64,000 nucleotides of DNA, from the NCBI RefSeq assembly GCF_000150275.1, contig NW_002060945.1, positions 8,763,650-8,827,649 of the forward strand, read 5' to 3'. This document shows, one piece after another, positions 48,201 to 60,000 of this stretch (within the stretch, counting starts at the first letter, position 1; every line of letters begins with the position of its first letter). The notes under the pieces are model-generated. The model was not told the DNA's origin, did no database searches, and worked only from the letters and a program-made list of their open reading frames with translations. The position numbers and the translations under genes were made by a program. This DNA comes from Trichoplax adhaerens. Lineage: Eukaryota; Placozoa; Uniplacotomia; Trichoplacea; Trichoplacidae.

Positions 48201-51200
48201 TTAAATGCTAAAATTGATTACCAGTAATACTCTTTGAACGATGCGCGTTCTTGCCCAAAAACTAAAGGCAAATGCAAGACGTTTCGGCATTTTAGCTTGT
48301 CTTGTAAATGATGGAGACATGAAATTTTCATCGGAGCCTTTACTTTGAAACGTTTCATCAATAGATTTAATGGGCTGTTCCTCTACTTCACCTTCACCTG
48401 GAACGTCAATTTATAGTGACCCACATTATTTAAAAATACAAGTAAAACTAGTGATTATGTCATGCAGAATTGCACTATATTAATGCTTTACTATTGTCTG
48501 ATTTACTGCACATACTTAAAGCATCTTCTTTTCTGATATTTTGCTTATTTAAATCTGTCAACTGAAGCAGAATTTAGCAATTTAGAAACCTCCAATATTT
48601 CTTAATGAACAAATTGTTATATACGAGATAATCACATCCAATATTACCTCAATTCTTCTAATTTCGATAGCAAGGACAGGGACGAAAAAAAACATTTGTA
48701 GAAAGTACTCTGATATAACAGCAACAGAAGCAAAAACACAAAATTCCTAGAAGGTAATAATCTATCATTAGTATCAAGTCAACAAATAATATTGAGCAGA
48801 AACTAGATGCATGTATGAGATTGTCACTTATACAACCTGAATAGCAGGAACATTGATAAAATAGCCAGCTAATAAGGTAATGACTTCGAAGAAAAATGTT
48901 TTCCAAATAGACCAACCTTCTTTGCTGAGCCCTAGGAAAGCATAAGTTTCAAATTGTATACGATTTGGGATTATGAAGAGGTATATTAATGTGATCAATA
49001 TTACTACCTTCTGCAATCCTTTCCCGAACTTCCAAATCCATAGGTGTAGATACTACAGACTTTGTAATGATTAAGATATTCTCTAAGCCAATAATGATGA
49101 TAATATACGGATAGATTTCTCTATATCATACCGAATGTAAAGGTAATATAATAAGGACGACATGATAGGAATGTAAATTAAGAAAGGATGAATAAATATA
49201 TAAGTAAAACGAACTAACCGATTCTGAAGAGTACTATCCAATTGTAGATAAGTGCTAATGCCTAGCGGCATGGTCAAAGCGGCAAATATAGTACATACAG
49301 CGCTGAAAGCTAGTGCCCACTTTGATCGTACCATTTCAATTTTTGCTACAACAAAGTCAAATTGTCCTTGTATGAATACTTGGGGTAAAATTTATGTGTT
49401 CATTCATGTCGAATAGTCTTACCAACGGAAAAGGCAATGTATAGAAAAACGATTACGTGCGTTAACAGTAATGGTAGCAACTCCAAAATACCCGATGCTT
49501 CCTGCAATGTATAAAAATAATTACTTTTAGCATCAACACAATTGATAACTTGAAGGTATATTGATACTTGATCAATATCTATCTTAGAGAATTCAAGATA
49601 GAAAAGAAATCGTAGTCGCGACGATAATAAGCTGTTCTTACTGAGTAGTAAATATGTTGAATATGCGTGCTACTAGCAAGCCCAAAGTTATGGGAAACGT
49701 TGAAATCTCTATAATAAAATTTTCCTAGATATTCATGTAATTCTTTTAAAAATCTAAAGGGATAAAAATAAAAGATAGATGGTATAATGTCATAAAATTT
49801 CATGTGTATCTGGCCATTGCTGTACCAAGAAAGAACTAAAATTTATTGGATGCGCAGCCTCAAATTTTGATTAAGATTACCTATTCTCGAAGGATGACAT
49901 TACTACAGAAACAGAAAAAATTCGCTTGACATAATTTCCGGGAACAGTCTGTTGCTGAAAACCACTAGCCAATACTGGTACCCCAATGAGCAGATCTTTC
50001 AAATAGAGAGAACAAATATTCGTATAGTCCATATTTATTTTAACTCAAGCTACCTATTTCATTTTAGTACAAAATGCTTTCCATTGCCAAGTTAATTACT
50101 GCAACGATACTACAATTAGCAATGCTAACTCTAGCTGGTATATACAGTATATGATATTAATTTCAGTATCTATCTTAGATTTATTGCTAAACCATTTTTA
50201 CCGGCATTGCTATGTTCTATAATCCTTTCAATTACATTCTTATCACTGTTAAAGCTAAAATATATCAAAGGTGGTTAATATAAGTTAGAGAATATTGACT
50301 TCAAGATAGCATGACTATGTGGTAATCAGTAGAATAAATATTGTTTATAAGCGATGATTTCATTACCTGGATAGGTTCGGCCAAAAGTTAGTAGGTGCAG
50401 CTATAATACAGTCATTGATCGATGATGAAAATAAAGTTTTATGTCCTTTAGCCTTAAAGCAGAAATTGCCTATTTTCTTCCCAGATAAACTACATCAAAA
50501 GGAAGAAATACATTGTTAAGAGCTTGAAGGTATTGTAGGGGTAGGTAGAAAGTATAGAAATTTTGTATGTGAAATGTGAAGATTACTACATGATTGTCAA
50601 TAAGATTTTGGAAGCTATCAAGCGCTTCTGTAATTGTATAATTTATTGACGCATAGGAATAGTTGTCCAAAATATATGTCAATACAGTGAATAGTTAAGA
50701 GGATAGATACCTTTTAAAATTTGTAATGTTATCGACCAGATAAAAGGAATGAAGTAACGTCTTTTTGTTCATTTCTTCTTCAGTCCACAGTTTCGACTTG
50801 ACATCGTCATAATAAATTTCCATGATATATCTTTGTATGTATAGTACAGGCTTGCCAGTAAACTTTTAGGTCAATACATAGGAAAAATAGCAATCATTTT
50901 AAGAAATTTCCACAGTGAGTGGATAAGGTTAGCTATCCTAAGCTCTATACATCAGTAATAAGTTAAAGTAATCTCTCTCTCTCCTGATGTTCAAAAGTAC
51001 AAAAGTAACTATTTTTAATTTGTTCTAATCGCTTGCATCACTACAGATGCTGCCACGATACGATTGTAGACAGGCTTTAACAGACGGCAACATCGGCTGT
51101 ATATTATGGATACTTGCTGTCAACATTGATGACAAGTATCAATAACATTTGACTAGGCAGCACAAGTAGACTATTCTAAGGTAAGATATTAACCTTGAAA

Positions 51201-52088
51201 TTGATGTCGTCATCGTATCTAATAATAACAACAATGAACTATTTCTTCGGACTTTATCAAATCAATACAATCTATAATGTAGTAATAGGTTTAAACGATG
51301 TATCAGGCTTTGTGTTTCTACTCCATGCTAACTGACTGGAAAAGTCTTGGGGTTTTGTTTACACCGACGAATGCTATTTGTGTACAGTAGTAGTATCTCT
51401 TACCCATTTTGGATATTTAACACCATCCTTGGAAAAGGTGCCTTCTTTTTCTTTATACAAGCTTAGATTAGTGGTGAAGGTACGTTCCTGTTCATTAGCA
51501 CTGACAGTTTGGCGATTGAGTAGCGGTGAACTAATAGCAAGAAAAAGAAAAAGTTGTTTCTTGTTGTGCAAGCATATCTCATAACACGTAAAATAATCAT
51601 ATCATTGTATTGCTCTACAGGCCAAACACACTTTGAAATTGAATTATGGTCTGTAGTCTAATAAAAGGTGGTTGACGGCGGTATTGTACGGGTAGCAATA
51701 CAGTGCAGTGGACGCATGTTGATGACACTTTTTATAAGCGTATCGACATTTGAATATTATTGACTATGATGGTGCAGCCTGCGACATGAAGCTGCTTCCA
51801 CCGTGATGTCAGTGTATTTGGTGGTGCAAATAACTTGCAAAGGACAACTTGTTAACTGGTATGGAAATCAATGCAAGAATTATTGACGTTGTGGCTTAGT
51901 AATGTTAGATGATGATGATTGAATCATGGATGGAGATGGACAACATTTCCTTACCTACAAAGCAATACAATGAATATTGTTATGCAGAGGACCGTCTTTG
52001 AATATTTGGCGCACAGCAGACCATGGTAATAGTATATTTTGGATATTTGACGTCGGCATAGATGACGTATGGTATTAATAATGAGCAT
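45294..52088 (-). CDS. SCAP: SCAP, SREBP cleavage-activating protein (sterol-sensing domain + WD repeats)
   Basis: SCAP escorts SREBP from ER to Golgi under sterol control. It is read leftward. TM1 is in the first exon, from Met at about 52088: [20 protein letters not shown] and ITIFIVLLC (human FYNHGLLCASY). The lumenal loop is in exons about 51374-51548 ([20 protein letters not shown]), 50711-50852 ([14 protein letters not shown]) and about 49900-50030 (DLLIGVPV). The sterol-sensing domain runs [20 protein letters not shown] (49423-49496), [13 protein letters not shown] (49334 down), [20 protein letters not shown] (about 49050), [25 protein letters not shown], then [20 protein letters not shown] (to 48648). 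After an intron ELTDLNKQ follows, the counterpart of the MELADL COPII signal. Exon 47003-48127 holds the late lumenal region, a TM and the first WD repeats ([20 protein letters not shown]). More WD exons run to the stop at 45294, ending VVEKKD (human VLEKLD). Start choice: 52088 aligns with the human N-terminus; an in-frame Met at 52166 is possible. Confidence 0.95.
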
Positions 52089-53490
52089 GATCGTAAGAAA
52101 TAGAAGGCCAAACAACGATTTGTGAAATAAAGGTGAAGAGTTGGAGGAAGAATGGGTCGAAGTCATGAATCCACCATTTTCTTGACTCCACTACTTTTCA
52201 TAACTTGACTGAGACAGTCTACTCTAGTCCAGTGCGACGACAGCTTCCAGTTGATTCTCTTCACCGAAGGAAATTTGATTTATAATCCACTCGACTAGAA
52301 TTTGCACCTAGTGTGAGGCTTAAAGAGTGTAGTCGTCCATGACTGCCATAATGACGAATAAGGAGTGGATTTGGCAGGCACTTTTTTCCAATAATTGAGC
52401 AACGATTGCTTTCAGGTAATACTCGTCTGTATGCTAGCGGGGCCTGTGGTCACAGTTAGTTTTCTTTCTTTCCTAGTCACAGTCTTCCAAAGTCCACTCA
52501 TCCTGGTGTCTGTCAGTCAGTTACGCTTTCTGCAAGCGCGATTTACATCCTATGATGCAAGACCGGACCGGGTACGGTACGGAATGAGACTGAAAGGTGA
52601 CGTTTCAGTCCATTGTAGAACACGACGGTGTGTCCGTCCAGTACAGTCCATACTGCATACTGTAGGGTGGTCCATGTCGTAAGACAGGCTACTAATACAG
52701 TACTGTACAGTACAGCATATGGATTATGGTAGAGTGCAGTGTGTATACTGTGCAGTACAATCTGATTATTTTCAATGTCTCCTCTTGGTTAAAAAATCAA
52801 AGTTGTATTCCGTTGAAATTCCTGTATATAGTATTTATATATACCCATAGAATTCTTAGGCTACAACCAAATATAGAACTTATCTCGTTTGGGCCTGACT
52901 TAGCTTCTATAATTCTATGTTTTCAGGGTGCCATCGAAAATAATGACACAGTAGATCAGTGAACGAAAGAGAAATTCAAGTCCTAGGCCGGACCGGACCA
53001 GACCGGATAGACTACAGTACACAGTACTGTAGTCCATGACTGTACACTGTACGTACAGTACAGTACACAAGTGTCACTATGCACAATCAAACACTGTAAA
53101 TTGAAATTGCATATTTGCATCAAGCATCTTCTTTCCAATCAAATGATAGCAAATTTATCTAAAAAGGACTTGAAATTAGAATTTCATACAAGTTTAAATA
53201 GTGGGAAAGACTTGTCAGACACCCTCAGTACAGTACAGTTCTCTTTAAAGGGTCTCTGGTCGACTGTACTCTACAGTATGCCGACAGAGAACAATTTTTT
53301 CTACTGCGCAATAGTGTACAGTACTGCAGACACGGACGCTACCATTCCAATGAATGAAAATAGACTGCGTCGATACAGTACTGTAGTGGGTGGCACAATC
53401 ATCGGCAGTAGTACAGTACTGTAGGTAGGTAGGCATGACTCAGGCGTCGCATTGTATTGAATGTCATACGATGCGGGGTCAAGTCGTCAG

Positions 53491-54200
53491 CTGATATCCA
53501 AATTCATTTGCAGTTGTCATTAATAGTAATTCTAATAATTGATTATTAGAATATGCTGTACAAGGATAAATAGGCTGGATATGACTTAAAGCTCTCAACA
53601 TTGACTTCTATCTTGGTACCCGTCAAATTGGACAGGGAATCTGATATCCAAATTCATTTGCAGTTGTCATCAATAGTAATTCTAATAATCAATTATTAGA
53701 ATATGCTGTACAAGGATAAATAGGCTGGATATGACTTAACTGCTACTTGATGACTGTGTACATTGTTGCAGAATAGCAATGCATCAGGATGCTATTGAGT
53801 GTGTTCTGTCATTGGATTGCAAACATCGGGATCGCCTTTTTTGGGAGCTAAGGCAACGTGGGAATAAAACGGTCAACATTGACTTCTATCTTGGTACCCG
53901 TCAAATTGGACAGGGAATCTGATATCCAAATTCATTTGCAGTTGTCATCAATAGTAATTCTAATAATCAATTATTAGAATATGCTGTACAAGGATAAATA
54001 GGCTGGATATGACTTAACTGCTACTTGATGACTGTGTACATTGTTGCAGAATAGCAATGCATCAGGATGCTATTGAGTGTGTTCTGTCATTGGATTGCAA
54101 ACATCGGGATCGCCTTTTCTTGGGAGCTAAGGCAACGTGGGAATAAAACGGTCAACATTGACTTCTACCTTGGTACCCGTCAAATTGGACAGGGAATCAT
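53491..54200. repeat. Tandem repeat, about 278-bp unit with internal palindrome
   Basis: Full units start with GATATCCAAATTCATTTGCA at about 53643 and 53921, 278 bp apart. A shorter first copy starts at about 53493 and lacks an internal segment. Each unit carries a perfect inverted repeat with 11-bp arms ATTCTAATAAT and ATTATTAGAAT around a 2-bp centre (53529-53552, 53679-53702, 53957-53980). Later landmarks are GGCTGGATATGACTTAA, ATGCATCAGGATGCTATTGA and CTTGGTACCCGTCAAATTGG. Confidence 0.93.
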
Positions 54201-55144
54201 TTTTTCTTGTACAGTAGTATCAATAGATAAGTTGCAGTATTGTACTCAAGTCGATGGATTACTCTCTGCAAAGGAAAGCCTTTAAAGTAATACAGCAGCA
54301 CTAGATTTGCAAATTGTGTCCAGATGACATCATCAATACGCGGCCTCGTAGAAGGAGTGCACGCTTAATTGCACAGTACACATGATAGACATGAGTGTAG
54401 TAAACCAGCATGAGTTGTACGCGGCAGTAGTAGCATTGTACAGTATACTCTTCTACGTACCATATTGTACAATAGAATAGGCACAGCTGTAGTTGATCAA
54501 AGTAAAATGGATAATTGTGTACCGTGTAGTTGTTTCTTGTGGTCTAGCAAAGAGTTGAGATACACAAGATCAGTAAAATCGATTTTTCTTGAGGAGCAAG
54601 ATGAGAAGAGCGACGAGAATGAGTACAGTATACGAAAGCGAATCCTCACAAGTGCCGACAGCATAGTTAAGACTCAAGAGTCAATACTGTAGAGGTAGTG
54701 TGATGTAATACCTGCAAAGAACGTATAGCTGCCAACGTCTGATTGGCTAGTGCATTGAGATGAGATAGGCTTAGTTCCATACTATGCGCGTACATATTGT
54801 CCAATTTCGATATCCATACGAACAAGTCACTTGTAGTATAATCTAGGATATAGGACATACTGTAGTTTGCAAGATCTGTTTTGGATGAATTGATGGATAC
54901 ATCTACTGCTGCAAAGCAATTGACTATTATTGTTTATTTCAAATCCGTTCTTTTCGATATATCGCGAGCTACTTTGCGCATGTAGAAATTGGATGCTCGC
55001 CTGGCAAACACGATGCTTCAGCAGAGTATTGATGATAAAAGCTGGTCAATTGCAAAACCGATTCTTACCATCCATGAGATCGGCTAGCAATCAAAAGTAG
55101 GAAATGAGCTGGATTTGGCATATTCTGCATGTTGCAGTACTGTA

Positions 55145-55660
55145 CTTGTAGTTTCCAAGTACAAATAGACAGTGTAGAGAAGTAGGTTCTTTCATGCAGT
55201 GTATTGGTTATTTTTGGTAGATAACTAGCTACTAATAAAGGCCTCCAAAGCCTCAATGCCCGTCGAGTGCTGTACTCAGTGTAGAGAAGTACTTTAGGTT
55301 CTTTAATGCAGTACTGTACTGTACAGTATATTGGTTATTCTTGGTAGACAACTAGCTACTAATAAAGGCCCCCAAAGCCTCAATGCCTGTCGAGTGCTGT
55401 ACTCAGTGTAGAGAAGTACTTTAGGTTCTTTAATGCAGTACAGTATATTGGTTATTCTTGGTAGACAACTAGCTACTAATAAAGGCCCCCAAAGCCTCAA
55501 TGTCCGTCGAGTACTGTACTCAGTGTAGAGAAGTACTTTAGGTTCTTTAATGCAGTACTGTATATTGGTTATTCTTGGTAGGCAACTGCTAATAAAGGCC
55601 CCCAAAGCCTTAACTTAATTAATGTCCGTCGAGTGCTGTACTCAGTGTAGAGAAGTAGGT
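55145..55660. repeat. Tandem repeat, about 116-128 bp unit
   Basis: Units carry TGTACTCAGTGTAGAGAAGT at about 55271, 55399, 55515 and 55637, with a more diverged copy near 55145-55260. Each continues with TTTAGGTTCTTTAATGCAGT, a variable TACTGTACTGTACAGTATA run, TTGGTTATTCTTGGTAGACA and CTAATAAAGGCCCCCAAAGC. Length differences come mainly from the number of TACTG/TACAG steps and a small deletion. Confidence 0.93.
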
Positions 55661-55675
55661 TTAAAGGCCCCCCAA

Positions 55676-56243
55676 AGCCTCAATGTCCGTCGAGTGCTGC
55701 TGTGCTCAGTATCATTTCGTGCTCAACTCATATTGCACTCAGCGATTCTGTTGTACAGTGTACAGTACAGTCCTGTACAGTGTTTTGACTGGGCAATTGG
55801 CACTGTAGCCAAGTTTGACTTTACTGTCATTGGATAGCACTCCATCCATCTTGATATCGCTTTTCAAGCACCTTGCATTGCGGATACTTGAACTTGTCTG
55901 AAAGCTTGTGATGTATTTGTTAATTGTACCTGTTATTCAGTAACGAATTCATCTTATTAAGCCTCAATGTCCGTCGAGTGCTGCTGTGCTCAGTATCATT
56001 TCGTGCTCAACTCATATTGCACTCAGCGATTCTGTTGTACAGTGTACAGTACAGTCCTGTACAGTGTTTTGACTGGGCAATTGGCACTGTAGCCAAGTTT
56101 GACTTTACTGTCATTGGATAGCACTCCATCCATCTTGATATCGCTTTTCAAGCACCTTGCATTGCGGATACTTGAACTTGTCTGAAAGCTTGTGATGTAT
56201 TTGTTAATTGTACCTGTTATTCAGTAACGAATTCATCTTATTG
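55676..56243. repeat. Exact-looking 284-bp tandem duplication
   Basis: The segment beginning AGCCTCAATGTCCGTCGAGT at about 55676 recurs at about 55960. I saw no difference between the copies up to the shared end AACGAATTCATCTTATT. Identical open frames (55622-55837 and 55924-56121) are by-products of this duplication. Confidence 0.93.
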
Positions 56244-56563
56244 GGCAGAAAAATAGAGTCTAAAATCGCAAATGGACCACACCAACTACTGTACAGTACA
56301 ACAGGACTTCCAGTATGCAGACTGCTACAGTACAGTACTGTACGCTACAGTACAATGCACTCTCACCAGACGATACTGTGCCAAGGCAGAAATTCCTGGT
56401 GAAATTGAATTAGCAGTTCGGTTCAAATTAGCGTACCCAACCGCGCTCGCTGGTCTAGTGCTAGCCTACTCGCTCTACAGTATAGTTCAGTAGCGGAATG
56501 GACTCGTCCATGGGACAGTCCATCATCGGTCGTGATCCAGTCTGTTATTGCTAGAAAGCTCCA

Positions 56564-56585
56564 GGACCGGACCGGACCGGACCGG
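56564..56585. repeat. CCGGA pentanucleotide microsatellite
   Basis: About four perfect GGACC/CCGGA units. Related interrupted runs occur at about 52560-52580 and 52984-53010 in the same interval. Confidence 0.85.
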
Positions 56586-57013
56586 AACAAGACCAGGACC
56601 CCCGACTAAGTGTCTGGACTCTTTCCACTAGAGAGACCACAAGTGGATCCGTTGGCGTGGAAATTTTTCTTCTCTTGGGGAGAAACCAATTGATTGATTG
56701 CTTGGACGCTTTTTTATGGCTGGTGAATATCATCCAATGGAAAAATCACTATTTGATCTATAGTTATTGAAACAGTAGACATCCAAATCAATCGATATCA
56801 GGCATAGTGTATTCAAATTGGAAAAGGACCACCTTAATTGATCCATCCTTGCCACTTTGTATTCATTCTTATCATCGTCACAGTAAAGTATTGGGGAGCG
56901 ACCAACTTGGTCCGCCGTTGTTCCTTCTAACATATTCTATACTAGGAATCTAGGATAGAAGCAACATCGAGACTGGTTGAAACCCTCTTGTCTGGTGCTA
57001 CTGGAGTGCAGCA

Positions 57014-60000
57014 ATGAGTGGAAAAACGACCGCAATCAAAGCATTTCGAAAGGAAATTTCTTATAACATTGTTTTATTGAATGATGAAATTCAACGTTTC
57101 ACAATTCATGTAAGTCTTCATCCGTTCAAATGCACTCAAAAATGTCTTGTATCCTTCATTCCACTCAGCAGCGCCTATCAAACCTTACTAGTTAACCGTC
57201 TGCGTATCTTTGCGCATTATTTCACTTATGACCAACTCAACCAAGGTCTAAAGGTCTTGTTGAGAAACAATGCAGTTATTAATGGATTCTTTAGCTTATT
57301 TCTACACTACTCTCGCATGCAATGTCGTCATGTCGTACTGATTGTACCTTGCCTCTTACACAATCGAGTGGATCAATTCCTTTGTCGATATTTCCATCAT
57401 GAATCATCTCATACAATATTGGAGGCAAAGGTTCACTGAGACACACAGTACTTCAACAACAAGAATCTTCCCCCCCCCCCCCAAAAAAAAAAGAGAATCT
57501 TCTCAACGTGTACATAGGGACACGATCATCAGCGTTGATGTCTCGCATTTCTTCTACTTTAATGATAATGATCATGCATTGAGATAATCATATTCTCATA
57601 GGGACGCTCGTAGACTACATCTAGTCAACAACAACGTAGTCATTCAACTTCAAAGCGTCCCTCCAATCCAAGGATTCCTACTCTACGTCCAATTTTATTG
57701 CACCTTACCCCTACCCCTATGGTCCAGCTCCCAACACGTTGAACTCCAATTGACTTGATTCGTAGGCGTATTGATCGTATTGAACCGATCAGTCACACTA
57801 TTTAAATAGCAACATGAAACATCGAGAAGAAACATGGAAAAACTTCTTTTTTTTTATCCATGCCGATTGGAATCGTCGCTTTTAGCCGCCTTGATAGCTA
57901 TAGTCAACGATAATTAAACCATTATGAGCACTATAGTGCCTAGATACAATGCCGGACGTTAGGATAGCTTTTAAGTAGATACAGTTGAAATGGATAAAAA
58001 TCTTCCACTCTTCAGGACTGCAATAAATTGAAATTAAATCACTCTTCGTTATTGCAATATTTTCAACTATCATAAATCATCATATTATAAGGATTGATCA
58101 AATCGTAGTAGTGGTTAAACAGTAAATTACAAATTCATTCCTTCACGTCATTACTGTAACGGGTTTTCACACTTTCAATGGATGCAGTTACAAATCTTCA
58201 TCAGCGACGGCATAGCCACCCATTTACACTGTCAAATTCTACAGTACGTAAATGGTGCATTGATCTTTATATCATGCTGTAGACAATATCAGAAATTTTA
58301 AAATACATCTTTAAACGTAAAATTGCTTGCAATATCTACTACTTGCGATGTTGAAGTATTGATGATGAAAAGTCAACTAACCTGCCCATAACGATTTTTT
58401 ATTCTCTGTCAATCCCTCTGATAATTATTAATCACAACAAATTGACAATACCAATGAATATTAACCTTGTAGTCCAACTACTACTAAAGTGGTTACCATT
58501 TTATACAGTTGCCAGAGCCTATAACGTGTATAATTGAACGTACAGTACATTCTATAGCATTGAGATACTTTATGAAGAAGTGCCAATCGACGTACTGCAC
58601 TCGAGCTAGATTAATATTATCTCTACAATTGCATTTTTAGATAACAGTAAAATTACTCTATTTTAAACGCCGATGATTACTCATTTCTAACTTATTCTTA
58701 ACTTGCAAAGAGTTAGGGTTAGGGCTAACTCTATCAGAGTTAATCATTTCCCCAGTACATTTTAGACGCCATCGACAGTGCAGTAATCCTTTTCATGCAT
58801 ATTAGCGAGATGGTATTACATTTGGACCAGATTTGAGTAGCAGCTACCACTGAAATACAGCAATTCTACGACATAAGCAAATTGATTTGCGTTACAAGAT
58901 GAATTTTATTACAATATCTTATCAAAGACATAAAATATTTATAGCAAGACAAGATTCATTTTATCTTTTGTTCCATGGATGATGCTGTTATACAGCGATA
59001 GTTTTTTGTAGTACCAATAACCACAAAAATGTCTGCCGTTATCATAAATAGGCAATTCAACACGACTATAATAGAATTAGTTAGTACTGCTAGACGGGAT
59101 ACAAACTACGAGTACGCAATGATAATATTAGTAAGCACATTGATGCATTTGTGTCCGTAGTCGTGAAACACCAGGATGCTAATACTTAATTATGATTGAA
59201 AATAAACGTATCAATATTATACTGATAGTTGTTGATAACTAGTGAATCACCAGAAATTAAGTAGCCCCTTCTCTACTGTAAATACTTAATAGTCGTTAAA
59301 AGTTTTGACTGCTTTACTCACCTGTGTACAAAAAATAAAAAAATTGATACCAATTCCCTTGAACTGGTATAATATTTTAAACCTCAATATACGATATCAG
59401 ATAAAGAAAATTTATATACTTTTAAACTGTGTACTATACTGTACAGCACGATATGATATCTTGGAAGAGTCAAAACGAACGTTTTGTTGAAATAGAGCAA
59501 GTTCTACATTTTATCCTGATGTTTTCACTGTCAAAAAGTATTTACGAACCCGCAATGATAATGCCTTATAATTAATTCATTTCCTAAATGCTAAAAATTT
59601 GTAAGTTCTTAAAATATGGATATCCGGTCTTTTTGGAAAAGGAATGGAACAAATTATTCTTAACAAATCTGGGTTGGACATTTTCTGCACATAAAATATG
59701 TAGATTCTGATGAATATTACAGTGTAACGCTATATACTATACAGGTATAATTCAACCTCGTCATGAGCTCATTACGCATACTGTACGGTAGACTTTCATG
59801 ACTAAAGTTGTTCCCAAGGAACGGAATCATAAAAATAGATCGTATATTTATCTTTATTATCTTAAATTGACAAACTTACATCATAATATTTCAGTCAAAA
59901 TAGATCTCGAAAATATTTTGAAAAGGTACATCGTTAATTTTGGGGACACTGTATTGCATACCGTATAATAATGTGCATTATAACAATTGCATTGTAATAT

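Larger units (their letters stand above)
52089..57013. other. Repeat-rich interval between divergent SCAP and the PTPN3/4-like gene
   Basis: No recognised exon in 4.9 kb. It contains several separate tandem duplications (53491-54200, 55145-55660, 55676-56243), CCGGA-type short repeats and many GTACAGTAC palindromes (52690-52720, 53010-53065, 53225-53280, 53390-53422, 55310-55330, 56285-56360). Promoters of the two divergent genes must be at its ends. Open frames here (for example 53071-53424, 55303-55605, 56730-56933) follow repeats or lack domains. Confidence 0.5.

Noticed and set aside
55303-56121. Open frames in 55303-55605 (-), 55622-55837 (+) and 55924-56121 (+)
   Set aside because: They repeat exactly with the DNA repeat units, and identical peptides come from the 284-bp duplication. 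No sign of coding selection is visible.
57112-57587. Continuation of the first PTPN3/4-like exon beyond 57111 (open to 57439), and a second frame at 57342-57587
   Set aside because: The FERM homology stops at RFTIH, a perfect GTAAGT donor follows, and the next FERM piece resumes in phase at about 60189. The extension has no FERM similarity.
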